From Flavipsychrobacter sp. (GTDB taxonomy: Bacteria > Bacteroidota > Bacteroidia > Chitinophagales > Chitinophagaceae), in NCBI GenBank assembly GCA_041392855.1, contig JAWKLD010000001.1, positions 544,001 to 608,000 on the forward strand: a stretch of 64,000 bases of DNA. Reading direction: 5' to 3'. The position numbers and the translations under genes were made by a program. Shown one piece after another: positions 35,070-45,400 of this stretch. Numbering within the stretch: position 1 is the stretch's first letter; the number at the start of each line of letters is the position of its first letter. The notes beneath the pieces were generated by a model, which did no database searches, was not told the DNA's origin, and was given only the letters and a program-made list of their open reading frames with translations.

Positions 35070-37019
35070 ATGAAGAAGATTTTAGGTATTATAAGTGCAC
35101 TAGTACTAATTGTAAGTGTAAGTAAAGCTGCTCCCGGAGATACAACATGGGTGCAGGCGCATTACGATGTGCAAATGAATCATTTTGGCAATTTTGACAG
35201 CTCTGTTAAGTTCCCTGATGGTACTAAAACATATCGCAAAGTGTTTATGGTCTGGACTTTAGGTAGATATCAATGTCCTGGTAACCCTCAGTATTGTGGA
35301 GATTGGGATTACACAGTGTCTACACATCTAATGACCAAAGGAGGTGATACATTAGAATTAGGCCGTTATATCACACCTTATTCTGGTGATGGTGTACCAA
35401 GAATTGGTTCGGGCGCTGCGGTTGAAAACTGGAAACAACGTTATACGTTCGATGTTACAGATTTTTATAATGTTTTGAAAGACACTGCTGCCATAAGAGT
35501 ACATTATTCAGGTTACTCTTGGGGTTTTACAGCTAATGTAAAGTTTGCATTTATAGAGGGTACTCCTGCTCGAAACGTTCTTGGTATGGATAAAATGTGG
35601 GCTAAGAGTTATGCCTATCACACAGGTAACCCAATTGATAATAACGTAACGAGCTTAAATAAAACCAGCCCTGCCGGTACACAAGCTGCAGAGCTCAAGT
35701 TTACCATATCAGGTCATGGTAACAATGGTGAAAACTGTGCTGAATTCTGTAAGAAGTACTATCAAGTGAAATTGAATAATAACTTATTGTATCAAAAAGA
35801 TATATGGAGAGATGATTGTGGTTACAATCATTTTTATCCTCAAAACGGTACTTGGATATATAATAGAGGTAACTGGTGTCCTGGTGATATCGTATTTACC
35901 AATAGCCACCCACTAACAGGTGTAGGTGCCAGTGCCAACTATGACTTAGATGTAGACTTCCAAGCTGCTACTGCATCATCTGGTGGGTCTTATACGATAC
36001 AGTCTGCCGTAGTGTATTATGGTGGCTTTAATAAAACATTAGACGTTTCTCTAGATGATATCATCGCTCCTAATAATCACGAGATCCACTTTAGAGAAAA
36101 CCCTATAGTTGGCCGACCAAAAGTAATAGTTCAGAATACGGGTAGTACTACGATCACATCTATTAAATTTCAATATAGCATAGCAGGAGTAGGACAACCT
36201 GAAACCTATACATGGAATGGTAGTTTGACTTCCCTGAAGACTGCGGAGATAGAATTGGCAAAGTTTGCTGCATTGAATACAGTGACGGGTACTAATACAT
36301 TTAATGTAGAGGTAATAGAGGTAAACGGTAAAGCCGATGATGACGCTACTAATAACAAACTATCTTCTGAATTTGAAGGTGTGCCAATTTGGGATAATAC
36401 AGTTACTATTAGTATGAGAACAAACGCTAATACAGTTGGTGGCGTTAGTGAGACAAGTTGGAGACTTTATGATATAGACAATAATGTTGTTCAGGAAAGA
36501 ATTAATAACCAAGCGAATACTACTTACAATGATACTTTAAAAATAGGACCTGGTGGTTATAAACTAGTAGTAACAGACTTAGGCTGTAATGGTTTGAGTT
36601 GGTGGGCTAACCCTAATGGTGGTACAGGTAGTTTTGCTTTAAGAAAAGCTCCTGGTATAGTTCCCGTAGCATTAAAAGGCTACTTTGGTGGTGATTTTGG
36701 TTGTGGATTTACTCAATATTTCTACTATAAATTCCCTACAGCGGTTAAAAATATTAATGAGCAATTGGCATCATTCAAAGTATTCCCTAACCCAGCGGCT
36801 AATTCGGTTAATGTTACCATTGAAGGGCTAACAACAATTGATGGTACTATAAATATAGTAGACATGTTGGGTAGAGTAGTTGTGTCAGAGCGTACAACCA
36901 CTTCTCAGAATACTATTAATATTGACAGGTTGACATCAGGAGTGTATAATGTAGTTTATTCTACTAACACAGGAGATGGTACTATTAAGCTACAGCAAAA
37001 GCTAGTGGTTGATAAATAA
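35070..37019 (+). CDS. Secreted peptide-N-glycosidase F-like protein with T9SS type A sorting domain
   Basis: 649 aa. Signal peptide to about VSKA (residue 20). Residues about 25-330 resemble the two jellyroll domains of PNGase F: an early CGDWDYT segment matches the place of the catalytic Asp60 region (C-x-x-WD in the flavobacterial enzyme, from memory), and cysteine-rich ENCAEFCKKYY and RDDCGYNHFYPQNG segments follow. Residues about 340-440 look like a CARDB-type adhesion module; the C-terminus has FKVFPNPAANS and SGVYNVVY, a T9SS sorting signal. PNGase F removes N-glycans from glycoproteins. Activity here is plausible but unproven. Confidence 0.82.
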   Translation: MKKILGIISALVLIVSVSKAAPGDTTWVQAHYDVQMNHFGNFDSSVKFPDGTKTYRKVFMVWTLGRYQCPGNPQYCGDWDYTVSTHLMTKGGDTLELGRYITPYSGDGVPRIGSGAAVENWKQRYTFDVTDFYNVLKDTAAIRVHYSGYSWGFTANVKFAFIEGTPARNVLGMDKMWAKSYAYHTGNPIDNNVTSLNKTSPAGTQAAELKFTISGHGNNGENCAEFCKKYYQVKLNNNLLYQKDIWRDDCGYNHFYPQNGTWIYNRGNWCPGDIVFTNSHPLTGVGASANYDLDVDFQAATASSGGSYTIQSAVVYYGGFNKTLDVSLDDIIAPNNHEIHFRENPIVGRPKVIVQNTGSTTITSIKFQYSIAGVGQPETYTWNGSLTSLKTAEIELAKFAALNTVTGTNTFNVEVIEVNGKADDDATNNKLSSEFEGVPIWDNTVTISMRTNANTVGGVSETSWRLYDIDNNVVQERINNQANTTYNDTLKIGPGGYKLVVTDLGCNGLSWWANPNGGTGSFALRKAPGIVPVALKGYFGGDFGCGFTQYFYYKFPTAVKNINEQLASFKVFPNPAANSVNVTIEGLTTIDGTINIVDMLGRVVVSERTTTSQNTINIDRLTSGVYNVVYSTNTGDGTIKLQQKLVVDK

Positions 37020-37041
37020 TCTACTTGAATATAAGTTTGTG

Positions 37042-37064
37042 TAGGGCTGCTAATAGCAGCCCTA
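37042..37064 (+). terminator. Terminator after the PNGase F-like gene
   Basis: 10-bp stem TAGGGCTGCT / AGCAGCCCTA with a three-base loop and a following TTTATTTAT tail. Confidence 0.8.
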
Positions 37065-37086
37065 TTTATTTATAACAGGTCATTCG

Positions 37087-37094
37087 TACCTTTG
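37087..37094 (+). promoter_or_regulatory. -7 promoter element for TPR-tilS
   Basis: TACCTTTG, exact TAnnTTTG match, 16 bases before the TPR gene start and just after the preceding terminator. Confidence 0.55.
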
Positions 37095-37110
37095 CTATTA
37101 TTTTTTAGAA

Positions 37111-37425
37111 ATGGATGAAAGAATAAAAAAGCTGCAATCATATCTTGAACAGTCTCCTAATGATTGTTTTCTAAATCATGCATTGGCTTTGGAATATATT
37201 AAAATAGGCAAAGATGAGGAGGCAAGAGGGCAGTTTGAGAAGAATAGGGCTTATGATGCAAATTATGTAGCAACCTACTATCATTTAGCAAAGCTTCTTG
37301 AAAGAATGGGGGATGAAGATGAAGCCATAAAGGTATATGAACAGGGTATGGTGGTTGCTAAAGAACAAGGTGATACACACTCTTTTAGCGAATTGCGTAG
37401 TGCATACGAAGAATTGACTTTCTAA
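37111..37425 (+). CDS. Small tetratricopeptide-repeat protein
   Basis: 104 aa, soluble, no signal peptide. About two to three TPR motifs: NHALALEYIKIGKDEEARGQF, AKLLERMGDEDEAIKVYEQG in overlapping helical pairs. A protein-protein interaction role is the family norm; partner unknown. It ends one base before the tilS start, so the two are co-expressed. Confidence 0.85.
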   Translation: MDERIKKLQSYLEQSPNDCFLNHALALEYIKIGKDEEARGQFEKNRAYDANYVATYYHLAKLLERMGDEDEAIKVYEQGMVVAKEQGDTHSFSELRSAYEELTF

Positions 37426-37426
37426 A

Positions 37427-38770
37427 ATGAGTTTACAGACAGCTTTTTCAAACAGTTGGAATCAGGATTTTGCAGCAAAAACTCCTGTTTTGCTAGCTGT
37501 GAGTGGTGGCTCAGACTCTATGGTTATGTGTCATTTGTTTCATACAGCTAAGATTCCTTTTGCCATAGCGCATTGTAATTTTCAGTTGCGTGGGGCCGAT
37601 GCAGATGCTGATGAAAAGCTGGTGGAGCAAGAAGCTAATAGGTATAATGTACCATTCTTTGTCACAAGGTTTGATACGCAGGGAAAAGCTGATGAGCTCA
37701 AAAAAGGGATACAGGAAACAGCTAGAATATTAAGATATGAATGGTTGGAAAAGGTAAGGAGTGATAATGGCTACGTGGCTATAGCTACTGCTCATCATGC
37801 AAATGACAATGCAGAAACGCTTCTAATGAATCTTTTTAAAGGTACAGGCATTTTGGGCTTGCATGCTATCCCTAAAATTAATGGTCGCATTATCAGACCA
37901 TTATTGTTTGCTACGAAAGAAGAAGTAAAAGGTTATATAAGAGAACATAATATTGAGTACAGGGATGATGCCTCTAATGCATCAGATAAGTATTTACGAA
38001 ATGCAGTAAGGCATAACGTAATACCTGAAATTGAAAAACTATTTCCACAGTTAGTTACAACCCTCAATCGTAATGTTGAGCGGTTTTCAGAAGCTGAACA
38101 GATATATTATAAAGCTATTGAGAGTGAACTCAAAAAGCTGATTGATAGAAGAGGAAACGATGTTTATATCTCAATACGAAAGCTGCGTTTAAGAAAGCCT
38201 TTAAATACTATTTGTTATGAACTGTTTAAAGAGTTTGGTTTTCAGCATACACAAATAGCACAGCTCATTAGCCTTATGGATAGTGACAGTGGGAGTTATG
38301 TTCTGTCCCAAACGCACAGGGTTTTAAAAGATAGAGAGCATTTAATAATAACAAGTCTTTCTCCTGATTCATCTGACTTATTCCTTGTTCAAGACTATAG
38401 TCAAAACGTTGTAATTGCTAATGGTGTTTTTAGCTTTTCTGAAATGGAAAAGCCTCAGGTAATCCCTAATGACCTATCTGTTGCGTTGGTAGACATTAGT
38501 GCTATTGAAGGCTCTCTTAAAGTAAGAAGATGGAAAAAGGGGGATTATTTCTACCCGTTTGGCATGAAGATGAAGAAGAAAAAACTAAGTGATTTTTTTA
38601 TAGACAACAAGTTGTCAGTTCATCAAAAAGAGCAAATTTGGGTAATTGAAAATGATAAGAAGATAGTTTGGGTGGCAGGCATGCGTTTAGATGAACGATT
38701 CAAATTGAAAAAAACTACAGAAAAGGTGCTACGAATACTATATAAGGCTACTAGAAATACGGATTCATAA
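37427..38770 (+). CDS. tilS: tRNA(Ile)-lysidine synthase TilS
   Basis: 447 aa ATP-dependent enzyme that converts C34 of the CAU-anticodon tRNA-Ile to lysidine so it reads AUA. PP-loop SGGSDSMV near residue 25, then HCNFQLRG, ATAHHANDNAETLLMNL and KYLRNAVRHNVIPE; the C-terminal TilS-C domain carries RRWKKGDYFYPFGMK and KKKLSDFFIDNK. Complete. Its end overlaps the convergent rhomboid gene by 20 bases. Confidence 0.95.
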   Translation: MSLQTAFSNSWNQDFAAKTPVLLAVSGGSDSMVMCHLFHTAKIPFAIAHCNFQLRGADADADEKLVEQEANRYNVPFFVTRFDTQGKADELKKGIQETARILRYEWLEKVRSDNGYVAIATAHHANDNAETLLMNLFKGTGILGLHAIPKINGRIIRPLLFATKEEVKGYIREHNIEYRDDASNASDKYLRNAVRHNVIPEIEKLFPQLVTTLNRNVERFSEAEQIYYKAIESELKKLIDRRGNDVYISIRKLRLRKPLNTICYELFKEFGFQHTQIAQLISLMDSDSGSYVLSQTHRVLKDREHLIITSLSPDSSDLFLVQDYSQNVVIANGVFSFSEMEKPQVIPNDLSVALVDISAIEGSLKVRRWKKGDYFYPFGMKMKKKKLSDFFIDNKLSVHQKEQIWVIENDKKIVWVAGMRLDERFKLKKTTEKVLRILYKATRNTDS

Positions 38771-39362
38771 TTTGCTCTATGAATACCTTTCCGTGAGAAG
38801 GCTCAAAAAGAAGCGTAAATAAAAAACCATAAATAGCACCATAGAAATGGGCATCGTGTCCTACATTATCCATGCCTTTTTTAGACATATAGGCTGAATA
38901 TATAAGGTAAGCCACAGCTGCTAGTATACTAGGTATGCCTATTACACCAAATAGATATATCTTTTCCCAAGGAGCGAAGTATACAAATGAGAATAATATA
39001 GCAGAGACGCCTCCCGATGCTCCTAATGCTCTATATCCGTAGTTGGCTCTATGCTTTACAAAGGATGGTAATGCCGCAGCAATAATACCAGTTAGGTATA
39101 ATATTGGGAACATAAATGTAGCTAGTCCATGAAAACGAAAAATGGATTCTATCGCATCTCCAAAAAAGAAAAGCGTAAACATGTTAAAAGCTAGGTGCAT
39201 ATAATCTGCATGAATGAATCCACTTGATAAAAGCCTATAATATTCTCTTGGTGTATCCATTCTATTAGGCCATAATATAAGTTTATTGAATAGCCCTATG
39301 TTGTTGAAAGCACTTATAGATATGCCTACAGTTATTAGTATGATAATAATATTGATACTCAT
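38751..39362 (-). CDS. Rhomboid-family intramembrane serine protease
   Basis: 203 aa with six predicted membrane segments. Catalytic dyad visible: Ser116 in GASGGVSA and His172 in DAHFYGAIYG; the oxyanion-supporting HxxxxHLxxNM motif is at residues 51-61 (HADYMHLAFNM). It cleaves substrates within the membrane; substrates unknown. Possibly co-transcribed with rlmH, which starts upstream on the same strand. Confidence 0.9.
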   Translation of the reverse strand: MSINIIIILITVGISISAFNNIGLFNKLILWPNRMDTPREYYRLLSSGFIHADYMHLAFNMFTLFFFGDAIESIFRFHGLATFMFPILYLTGIIAAALPSFVKHRANYGYRALGASGGVSAILFSFVYFAPWEKIYLFGVIGIPSILAAVAYLIYSAYMSKKGMDNVGHDAHFYGAIYGFLFTLLFEPSHGKVFIEQIMNPYF

Positions 39363-39386
39363 TTGATAGTCTGTTAGTTGTATGCT

Positions 39387-39860
39387 TTAGATATGATGGT
39401 AAGGGCTGTTGTGCAATATACTGAAAGCTCTATATACTTGCTCAGCAAGCATAAGCCGTACCAGCTGGTGCGGAAAAACAAGTTTGGAAAGAGACCATGT
39501 CTGTTTTGCTTGTTCTTTTATATTGTCAGACACTCCAAAAGCCCCACCAATAAGTATTACGACTGTTTTAGTGCCCATATTCATCAGTTGTTGGAATTGA
39601 GTGGACCACTCTATAGAATTATAAAGTTTACCCCTTTCATCCAGTAAAATAAGATAGTGATGAGGTTGTAAACGCTTCAGTATAAGTTCTTCCTCCAAAA
39701 GTTTTGTTTGATAAGCATCCGCTTTAGCTGCTTTTTTAGAAGGGGGGATGATTACTAATTCTGTAGGGCAGTACTGTTTTAGTTTTTGTAGGTATATATT
39801 TACACCCTCATTTATATGACTGTCATTAGCCTTTCCTATCGACCAGAGCTCAATATTCAT
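39387..39860 (-). CDS. rlmH: 23S rRNA pseudouridine-1915 N3-methyltransferase RlmH
   Basis: 157 aa SPOUT methyltransferase acting on assembled 70S ribosomes. LLDERGK, IGGAFGV and the long C-terminal signature LSKLVFPHQLVRLMLAEQ with RAFSILHNSPYHH are all present; length is the family's. It lies 24 bases upstream of the rhomboid gene on the same strand. Confidence 0.96.
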   Translation of the reverse strand: MNIELWSIGKANDSHINEGVNIYLQKLKQYCPTELVIIPPSKKAAKADAYQTKLLEEELILKRLQPHHYLILLDERGKLYNSIEWSTQFQQLMNMGTKTVVILIGGAFGVSDNIKEQAKQTWSLSKLVFPHQLVRLMLAEQVYRAFSILHNSPYHHI

Positions 39861-39912
39861 GGAGGCAAAATAGCCCTTTTTAAAGATTATTTTAAAGATT
39901 TTGGAAACAAGC

Positions 39913-39943
39913 TTTGCAAAATCACATAGAGGTGCTATCTTTG
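39913..39943 (+). promoter_or_regulatory. Promoter of tRNA-Arg
   Basis: TTTG at 39913-39916, 19 bases, then TATCTTTG at 39936-39943: a complete Bacteroidota promoter 21 bases upstream of the mature tRNA 5' end. Confidence 0.8.
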
Positions 39944-39964
39944 CAATCCCAATTTAAAGGGTAT

Positions 39965-40041
39965 GGCTGCGTAGCTCAACTGAATAGAGCATCTGACTAC
40001 GGATCAGAAGGTTTCAGGTTTGAATCCTGACGCGGTCACCA
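39965..40041 (+). tRNA. tRNA-Arg (anticodon ACG)
   Basis: 77 bases including an encoded CCA. Acceptor stem GGCTGCG / CGCGGTC (with G-U pairs), D stem GCTC/GAGC, anticodon stem TCTGA/TCAGA with loop CTACGGA giving anticodon ACG (read as ICG for CGU/CGC/CGA), T stem TCAGG/CCTGA with loop TTTGAAT. Flanked by its own promoter and terminator. Confidence 0.97.
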
Positions 40042-40043
40042 CT

Positions 40044-40083
40044 AAAAAGATAAAACCTGCTATTTAGCAGGTTTTATCTTTTT
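40044..40083. terminator. Bidirectional terminator between tRNA-Arg and pbpC
   Basis: Perfect 18-bp stem beginning AAAAAGATAAAACCTGCT with a four-base loop ATTT, ending in a T-run; also ends the convergent pbpC transcript. Confidence 0.95.
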
Positions 40084-40094
40084 ATATCCTCCTG

Positions 40095-42410
40095 TTATAG
40101 AAAATCTATATTTATTCTAATGTCAGTACTGCGCCCTTTGTCATCAACGCAAGAGATTTTTATGTTTCTATCCTCAGGGTAGAACAATATCGGATTGTCT
40201 ACAGTAGTACTAGCATAAAACTTATCATTGATGTACCAATAAATATCTTTTACATCGCCAGAGGCTGTGCATTTTAATTGAAGTTGTTGTTTGCCTTTGT
40301 CGGTGATGATATATGTGGCCTTGTTGGTTAAAGAGGTGATATAAGGAGCAGAACCTTCAAACACTCTCGTGCATAATGGGTTGTGAGGTGGAGGAGTAGA
40401 TATGGGTATGTGTTTGCTTTTATAGTGCGCTATAAGATCAGGGCTTATGTTTGGATATTCTTTAATAATATAACCACTTTGCGGCATACAATTAGGACAA
40501 TAGCTAATATCTTCATTTGCGGATAACCATACTTTTTTAAGGTGATCGCAAATATTGTTATTGGAAATTGATGGTATAAAGTAATCTGTAGTAGTTTCGG
40601 TACAATAATCGTTGGGTATCAAGCCTGTTTCTTTACATACATATCTAAAGTTGATATTGTCAGGTTGTACGAGCCAGTCTTTACTTGCATGTTTGTCAAT
40701 GGTATTAAACAGTTTGAAAAGAAGAGGAGTGGCAATACCCGCACCATTCAACTCGGCAACTCCCACACCATTAAAATTACCTACCCACACACCAATAGTA
40801 TAGTTCTGATTGTAACCAATACTCCAAGCGTCTTTCCTTCCATACGAGGTTCCTGTTTTCCACGCTATTTTTGGTAAGCTTTTGGCGTTGTCAAATAGGT
40901 TAGGGAGGTCTGGTCTATACACGTCTGTTATGATGTTAGTTGTCATATAAGCAGCGTTTTTAGATACTATTCTTACTGCTTTAAGATTAGAATCTTGTAT
41001 GACATTCGTCTGCCACACAAGTGGATGATATAGTCCATTGTTAGCAAAGCTGCTATATAGTGCCGATAGTTCATCTAATCTAACAATACACCCGCCAAGT
41101 ATAAGAGATAGCCCAAGCTGTTTCCTATTATCCTCAATTGATGATATACCTCCGATAGATAGTATATTAATAAAAGGTTCAGCCCCTATGCTGTTTAGCA
41201 GTTTTACCGCAGGTATATTTAGAGATTTTTTGAGCGCATCTTCTACAGTAATATTACCGTGGAATTCGAGGTCGTAATTCTCTGGCATGTAACCGTCTAT
41301 ATTTATAGGAACGTCAGCAATAATAGTCTTCGGAGTAATGTACCCTTTATCTATCCCTAATGCGTATAAAAAGGGCTTTAAAGTACTTCCCGGTGACCTG
41401 GCAGAAGAAACCCCATCCACTTGACCATTATGCATATTATCAAAGAAGTCAGGAGAACCTATGTAGGCCTCTACTTCATGAGTGTAATTATTAATTACGA
41501 TCACAGCACAGTTGTGAATGTTTTTTAGCTTTAAACTGCTCATGTATCCATTAACTATCGCTTCAGATTCTTTCTGTTTTCTAGGGTCAATGGTCGTAAA
41601 TATTTCTGTAAAGTGAGGGTTGTCATATGCCATCCTAAGTGCTAGCTGTGGCGCTTTTTTAGGTGCACTTAGTCGACTTGCTATTAATGGTTCACTTACA
41701 GCATCTTCTATTGCATCTTTAGGAAATAGATTATCTTCTTTAAACTTCAATAACCATTTGTTGCGCTCTTTTACAATTCTGCTGTTATGTTTACCAATTA
41801 ATAAAGAGTTGGGTCTGTTAGGAATTATGCTCAATGTTGTTATTTCGGCAAGGGAAAGGTTACTAGGCAATTTGTCAAAATAAAGAATTGCAGCAGCCTT
41901 TACTCCTTGTATATTAGAGCCATAGGGTGCAAGGTTTAGATACATCTGTAAAATTTCTTCTTTAGTATAGTGTAGCTCTAGTTGTAATGCTCTAACTATT
42001 TCCCAAAGTTTATTGAAGTAGGTCCGCTCTTTGGGTTCCAGCATTCTTGCTACTTGCATAGTAATAGTGGAAGCCCCTGAGGTACGTTTCTGCTTTGTGA
42101 CGTTAAAGAAGGCAGCTCTTACAATAGCTAAAAGATTGACTCCTGGGTGGTAGTAAAAGTATTTATCCTCTTTATAAATGATGGCCTTTTTTAACTCAGG
42201 AGTAATCTCGTTGAGGTTGGCTTTTATGCGCCATTGTTCGTCACTGGTAAGAAATGCATGAAGAACGGAACTATCTCTTGCTCTTACGAGTTGACCATAT
42301 TCTATATTTCCTTTAACAGGGAAAATAATATCAATAAAAATGAATACAACTGCTGTAATTACTGCAGTTGTACCCATTTTTTTAGCTATGTTTTTTATTG
42401 AATTGATCAC
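40095..42410 (-). CDS. pbpC: Penicillin-binding protein 1C
   Basis: 771 aa bifunctional peptidoglycan synthase. One N-terminal membrane anchor; glycosyltransferase GT51 domain with EDKYFYYHPG (catalytic Glu81), QVARMLEPK and YLNLAPYGSNIQG; transpeptidase domain with SPGSTLKPF (active-site SxxK-like), SLNIP and KTGTSYGRKDAW; and a C-terminal PBP1C domain with CPNCMPQ-type cysteines. It begins exactly one base after the end of the alpha-2-macroglobulin gene, the well-known pairing in which the macroglobulin is thought to guard against proteases when the wall is breached. Confidence 0.95.
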   Translation of the reverse strand: MINSIKNIAKKMGTTAVITAVVFIFIDIIFPVKGNIEYGQLVRARDSSVLHAFLTSDEQWRIKANLNEITPELKKAIIYKEDKYFYYHPGVNLLAIVRAAFFNVTKQKRTSGASTITMQVARMLEPKERTYFNKLWEIVRALQLELHYTKEEILQMYLNLAPYGSNIQGVKAAAILYFDKLPSNLSLAEITTLSIIPNRPNSLLIGKHNSRIVKERNKWLLKFKEDNLFPKDAIEDAVSEPLIASRLSAPKKAPQLALRMAYDNPHFTEIFTTIDPRKQKESEAIVNGYMSSLKLKNIHNCAVIVINNYTHEVEAYIGSPDFFDNMHNGQVDGVSSARSPGSTLKPFLYALGIDKGYITPKTIIADVPINIDGYMPENYDLEFHGNITVEDALKKSLNIPAVKLLNSIGAEPFINILSIGGISSIEDNRKQLGLSLILGGCIVRLDELSALYSSFANNGLYHPLVWQTNVIQDSNLKAVRIVSKNAAYMTTNIITDVYRPDLPNLFDNAKSLPKIAWKTGTSYGRKDAWSIGYNQNYTIGVWVGNFNGVGVAELNGAGIATPLLFKLFNTIDKHASKDWLVQPDNINFRYVCKETGLIPNDYCTETTTDYFIPSISNNNICDHLKKVWLSANEDISYCPNCMPQSGYIIKEYPNISPDLIAHYKSKHIPISTPPPHNPLCTRVFEGSAPYITSLTNKATYIITDKGKQQLQLKCTASGDVKDIYWYINDKFYASTTVDNPILFYPEDRNIKISCVDDKGRSTDIRINIDFL

Positions 42411-45400
42411 TTATTCTAACACCTTGATCGTTCCTGCTCCATGGTAGGAGTGAAATGCACCGTTATACATAGCGTCTGCCTGAACTGGTCCCATTATATA
42501 TGTACCCGGTGTTACCGCACGAACCATGTAATAAAACCTCCGAGTTTCCTTGCTAGCACTAGTAAACAGATTAACCCTGTCGTCTCTAAAATCTTCATGT
42601 TGAGGATAGTCAGGTTCTTTGGTCCATTTGATATCAGGCATGTCAAACAATCTTGAGTTCTCTACTTCAAATCCTGCAGGTAAAATGTCTGTGACAACAA
42701 CATTTTCAATTTCAGTATCATATTGCGCTTGCAATGTTATTTCCACAACTATTAGGTCGTTTTGTTTGAAGGTATTATTGGTAATTGGGCGTCCTTGTTT
42801 GGTGTAAAATGAGCGACGTACTTTTAAATATTTATCTTCTTCAGCATAACTACCATCTTTAGTAATACCAGATGCCTCTGCAAAATAGTAATACTGGCCT
42901 TTCCCTTCCACTTTTAGTTGTAGGGGTTTATCCATTCGGGATCTAAGGTCTATTGATTGATCTTTACCATTTGTAGTAGCTATACTTTTGCTGTTATACA
43001 TAATATTAGCAGTTGCTTGAGTTTTGTTTGCTCTCTGTGCAATTTTTCCTAATGCTAGTATGCCAAAAGATTTTTCTTGTGTGTTTAAATAGTATGATCG
43101 GCGCATTTTTTCTGACAAGATGCGAGACATCGTGCTTATTTGTAGATCATCCGGATTTATCTCTTGAATAACGTATAAAGAGATAGCTAAATCTCGTATG
43201 TAAGAGTAAAAACTTCCTCCAAAAGTGGGTTTGGATTCTTCTCCTGCAAATTCTTTTGGTAAGACTTTTTGTGCTTTGTCTTTTTGTCCTGATAAAGCAT
43301 ATGCCGCAGCAAGCATATATCTACCATCAAGGCTGAGCATATCTTGATGTGCCTTGTAGTAGTTCATGTGTGCATATTGTGGACTACCTGCCAATGCCAA
43401 AACAAATAGTGAGTATGGAATCTCTTTCGAAGCTATTTCTCTGTATTGGTTGTTGTTATAATACATTCGAGTTGTTTTTCTCGATTTGAGCATCTGCTCC
43501 ATGTAACCTACTGATCTCTTTATCGTATTGCTACTTACTTTAAAGCCTGCTTTTTGTGCTTCAATTAAAAAATGTGTAGCATATATAGTACCCCACCAAC
43601 TTTCGTACCCGCCACCTTGCCAGTAAGACATGCCGCCATTGTATTGTTGCATTGATTGTATCTTCTGTATAGCTTCCCGAACATTATAACCGGGGTTCAT
43701 ATCCTTGTCCTCAATAGAGGTAATGCTTTTTACTAAATCGTAGTAGTAAAGCTGTGGAAAAGCTGTAGATGTAGTTTGTTCTATGCATCCGTAAGGGTAG
43801 CGTATAAGGTCATTGATGTCTTTTGTGAATTCGATAAGTGGAGACTTGCTAACTATTAATTGTCCCCTAATGCTTTGAGGCATAAAGTTATTATCAATAT
43901 TAATGGGTTGGCTGCTGCCAGCTTTAACTGAACCTGCAATATATTTCTTTTGTAATCCTGCAGGAGGTCTTACTGCAATTTCTGTTTCGTTCTCAAAAGC
44001 TTCATTTAGTGCTTTTACGGTAACATCTACTTTGCCTTTTCCTATGGAGTTTTCAGCACTAATATTAAATACTACTCTTTCTTCATTATTAGCTCCAATG
44101 GTAACTGTTTTGGTCTTGTCTCCATTAACTCCTAGTGGTCCATTTGTATTTAGCGCTATGGTAGCTTTAGTACTTTTGTTCGTAGTATTGCTTACAGTTA
44201 CGGCTACTAAAACTTCATCTTTAGGACTTAAGAATCGAGGTAAGGCTGTGCTAATTACAATAGGGTCTGCAATTTTTACATGGCTTTCAGCGTTTCCAAA
44301 ACTGCTGCCTTTATACGCTAAGGCCATAACTCGTAAATCGCCGGAGAACTGTGGTATATCAATATCATAACTAATATTTCCATTTGCGTCAGCCTGTTTT
44401 ATGCCGCTCCAATAAGACACGTTTTTTATTCGGTTAACAAAGAGCGGATTAGCCCGCATGGCACTTTCGTCAGCACCATCACCACCAGTGCTTGAAAGTG
44501 TTGTGTTGATCTCAGGCATTAAGTAAGGGTAAACATCAAAAGCTTTTACCCCAAGAGCATGCTTTTGATAGAAATGAGTGTAGGGGTCTGGGCTTTTATA
44601 ATTCTTTACTTGAAGTATACCCTCATCAACTGCAGCAATGGTTACAAATGCATTTGGAGTTGTTTTTACTTTTATCGTTTGTTTGGTCTTAGATCTTGAT
44701 TTTTCAGGTACTGTTATGGCAACAGGTATGTGTAATGACTTGTTTTCAACGCTAATAGACTTATAGCCATGAGCTACAGTTAAAGGTAATGCTGCATCAT
44801 CCATAGGGCGGAATAGTGTAGCAGAAACATAGATGTTCGGAATGTGTTTTTCTCCAGCTTTAATTGAGAAGGATGCTGACCTGTCTTTAGTAGTCAAAAA
44901 TTTATGTTCTATCACATTATCCCTTTCAAGTGTCACTAACATGCGCCCTTCAAAAGGCGTCGTGAATAATATGTCAATATTATCTCCAATATTGTATTTC
45001 TCTTTATCTGTTTTTATGGTGACATTGCCTTCTGTATTCACTTCAAAAGAAGTGTATTCTGTATCGTAGTAGCCCCAGGCATAAATGTATCTAGATACAT
45101 AACTGTCAGAGCCTTCTGGAGAGATGCGAACCTCATATTGCCCGCTCAGCTCAGGAGTAAATATGTAGTTAGTATTCTGTCCATTTATAGTTATGAGTTT
45201 CTCTTTCAGCACCCTTTCCTGCTTTTTAGACTTATAACGATATCCATTACCATCGCGCTCTATAACACTATGCCATTCTATTTTTATTAATGACACTTTT
45301 GCTTTTACTCCTGTTTTAATACCACCCTTTTGGTCAACAGCAACAAGTTGAAGCTTATGAGGCTTTTTAGTGTTGACGTAATCATCTCCATGTTTTATAC

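Noticed and set aside
43903..44370. 155-aa hydrophobic frame on the plus strand
   Set aside because: Antisense shadow of the alpha-2-macroglobulin gene; hydrophobicity follows from the opposite strand's codons.
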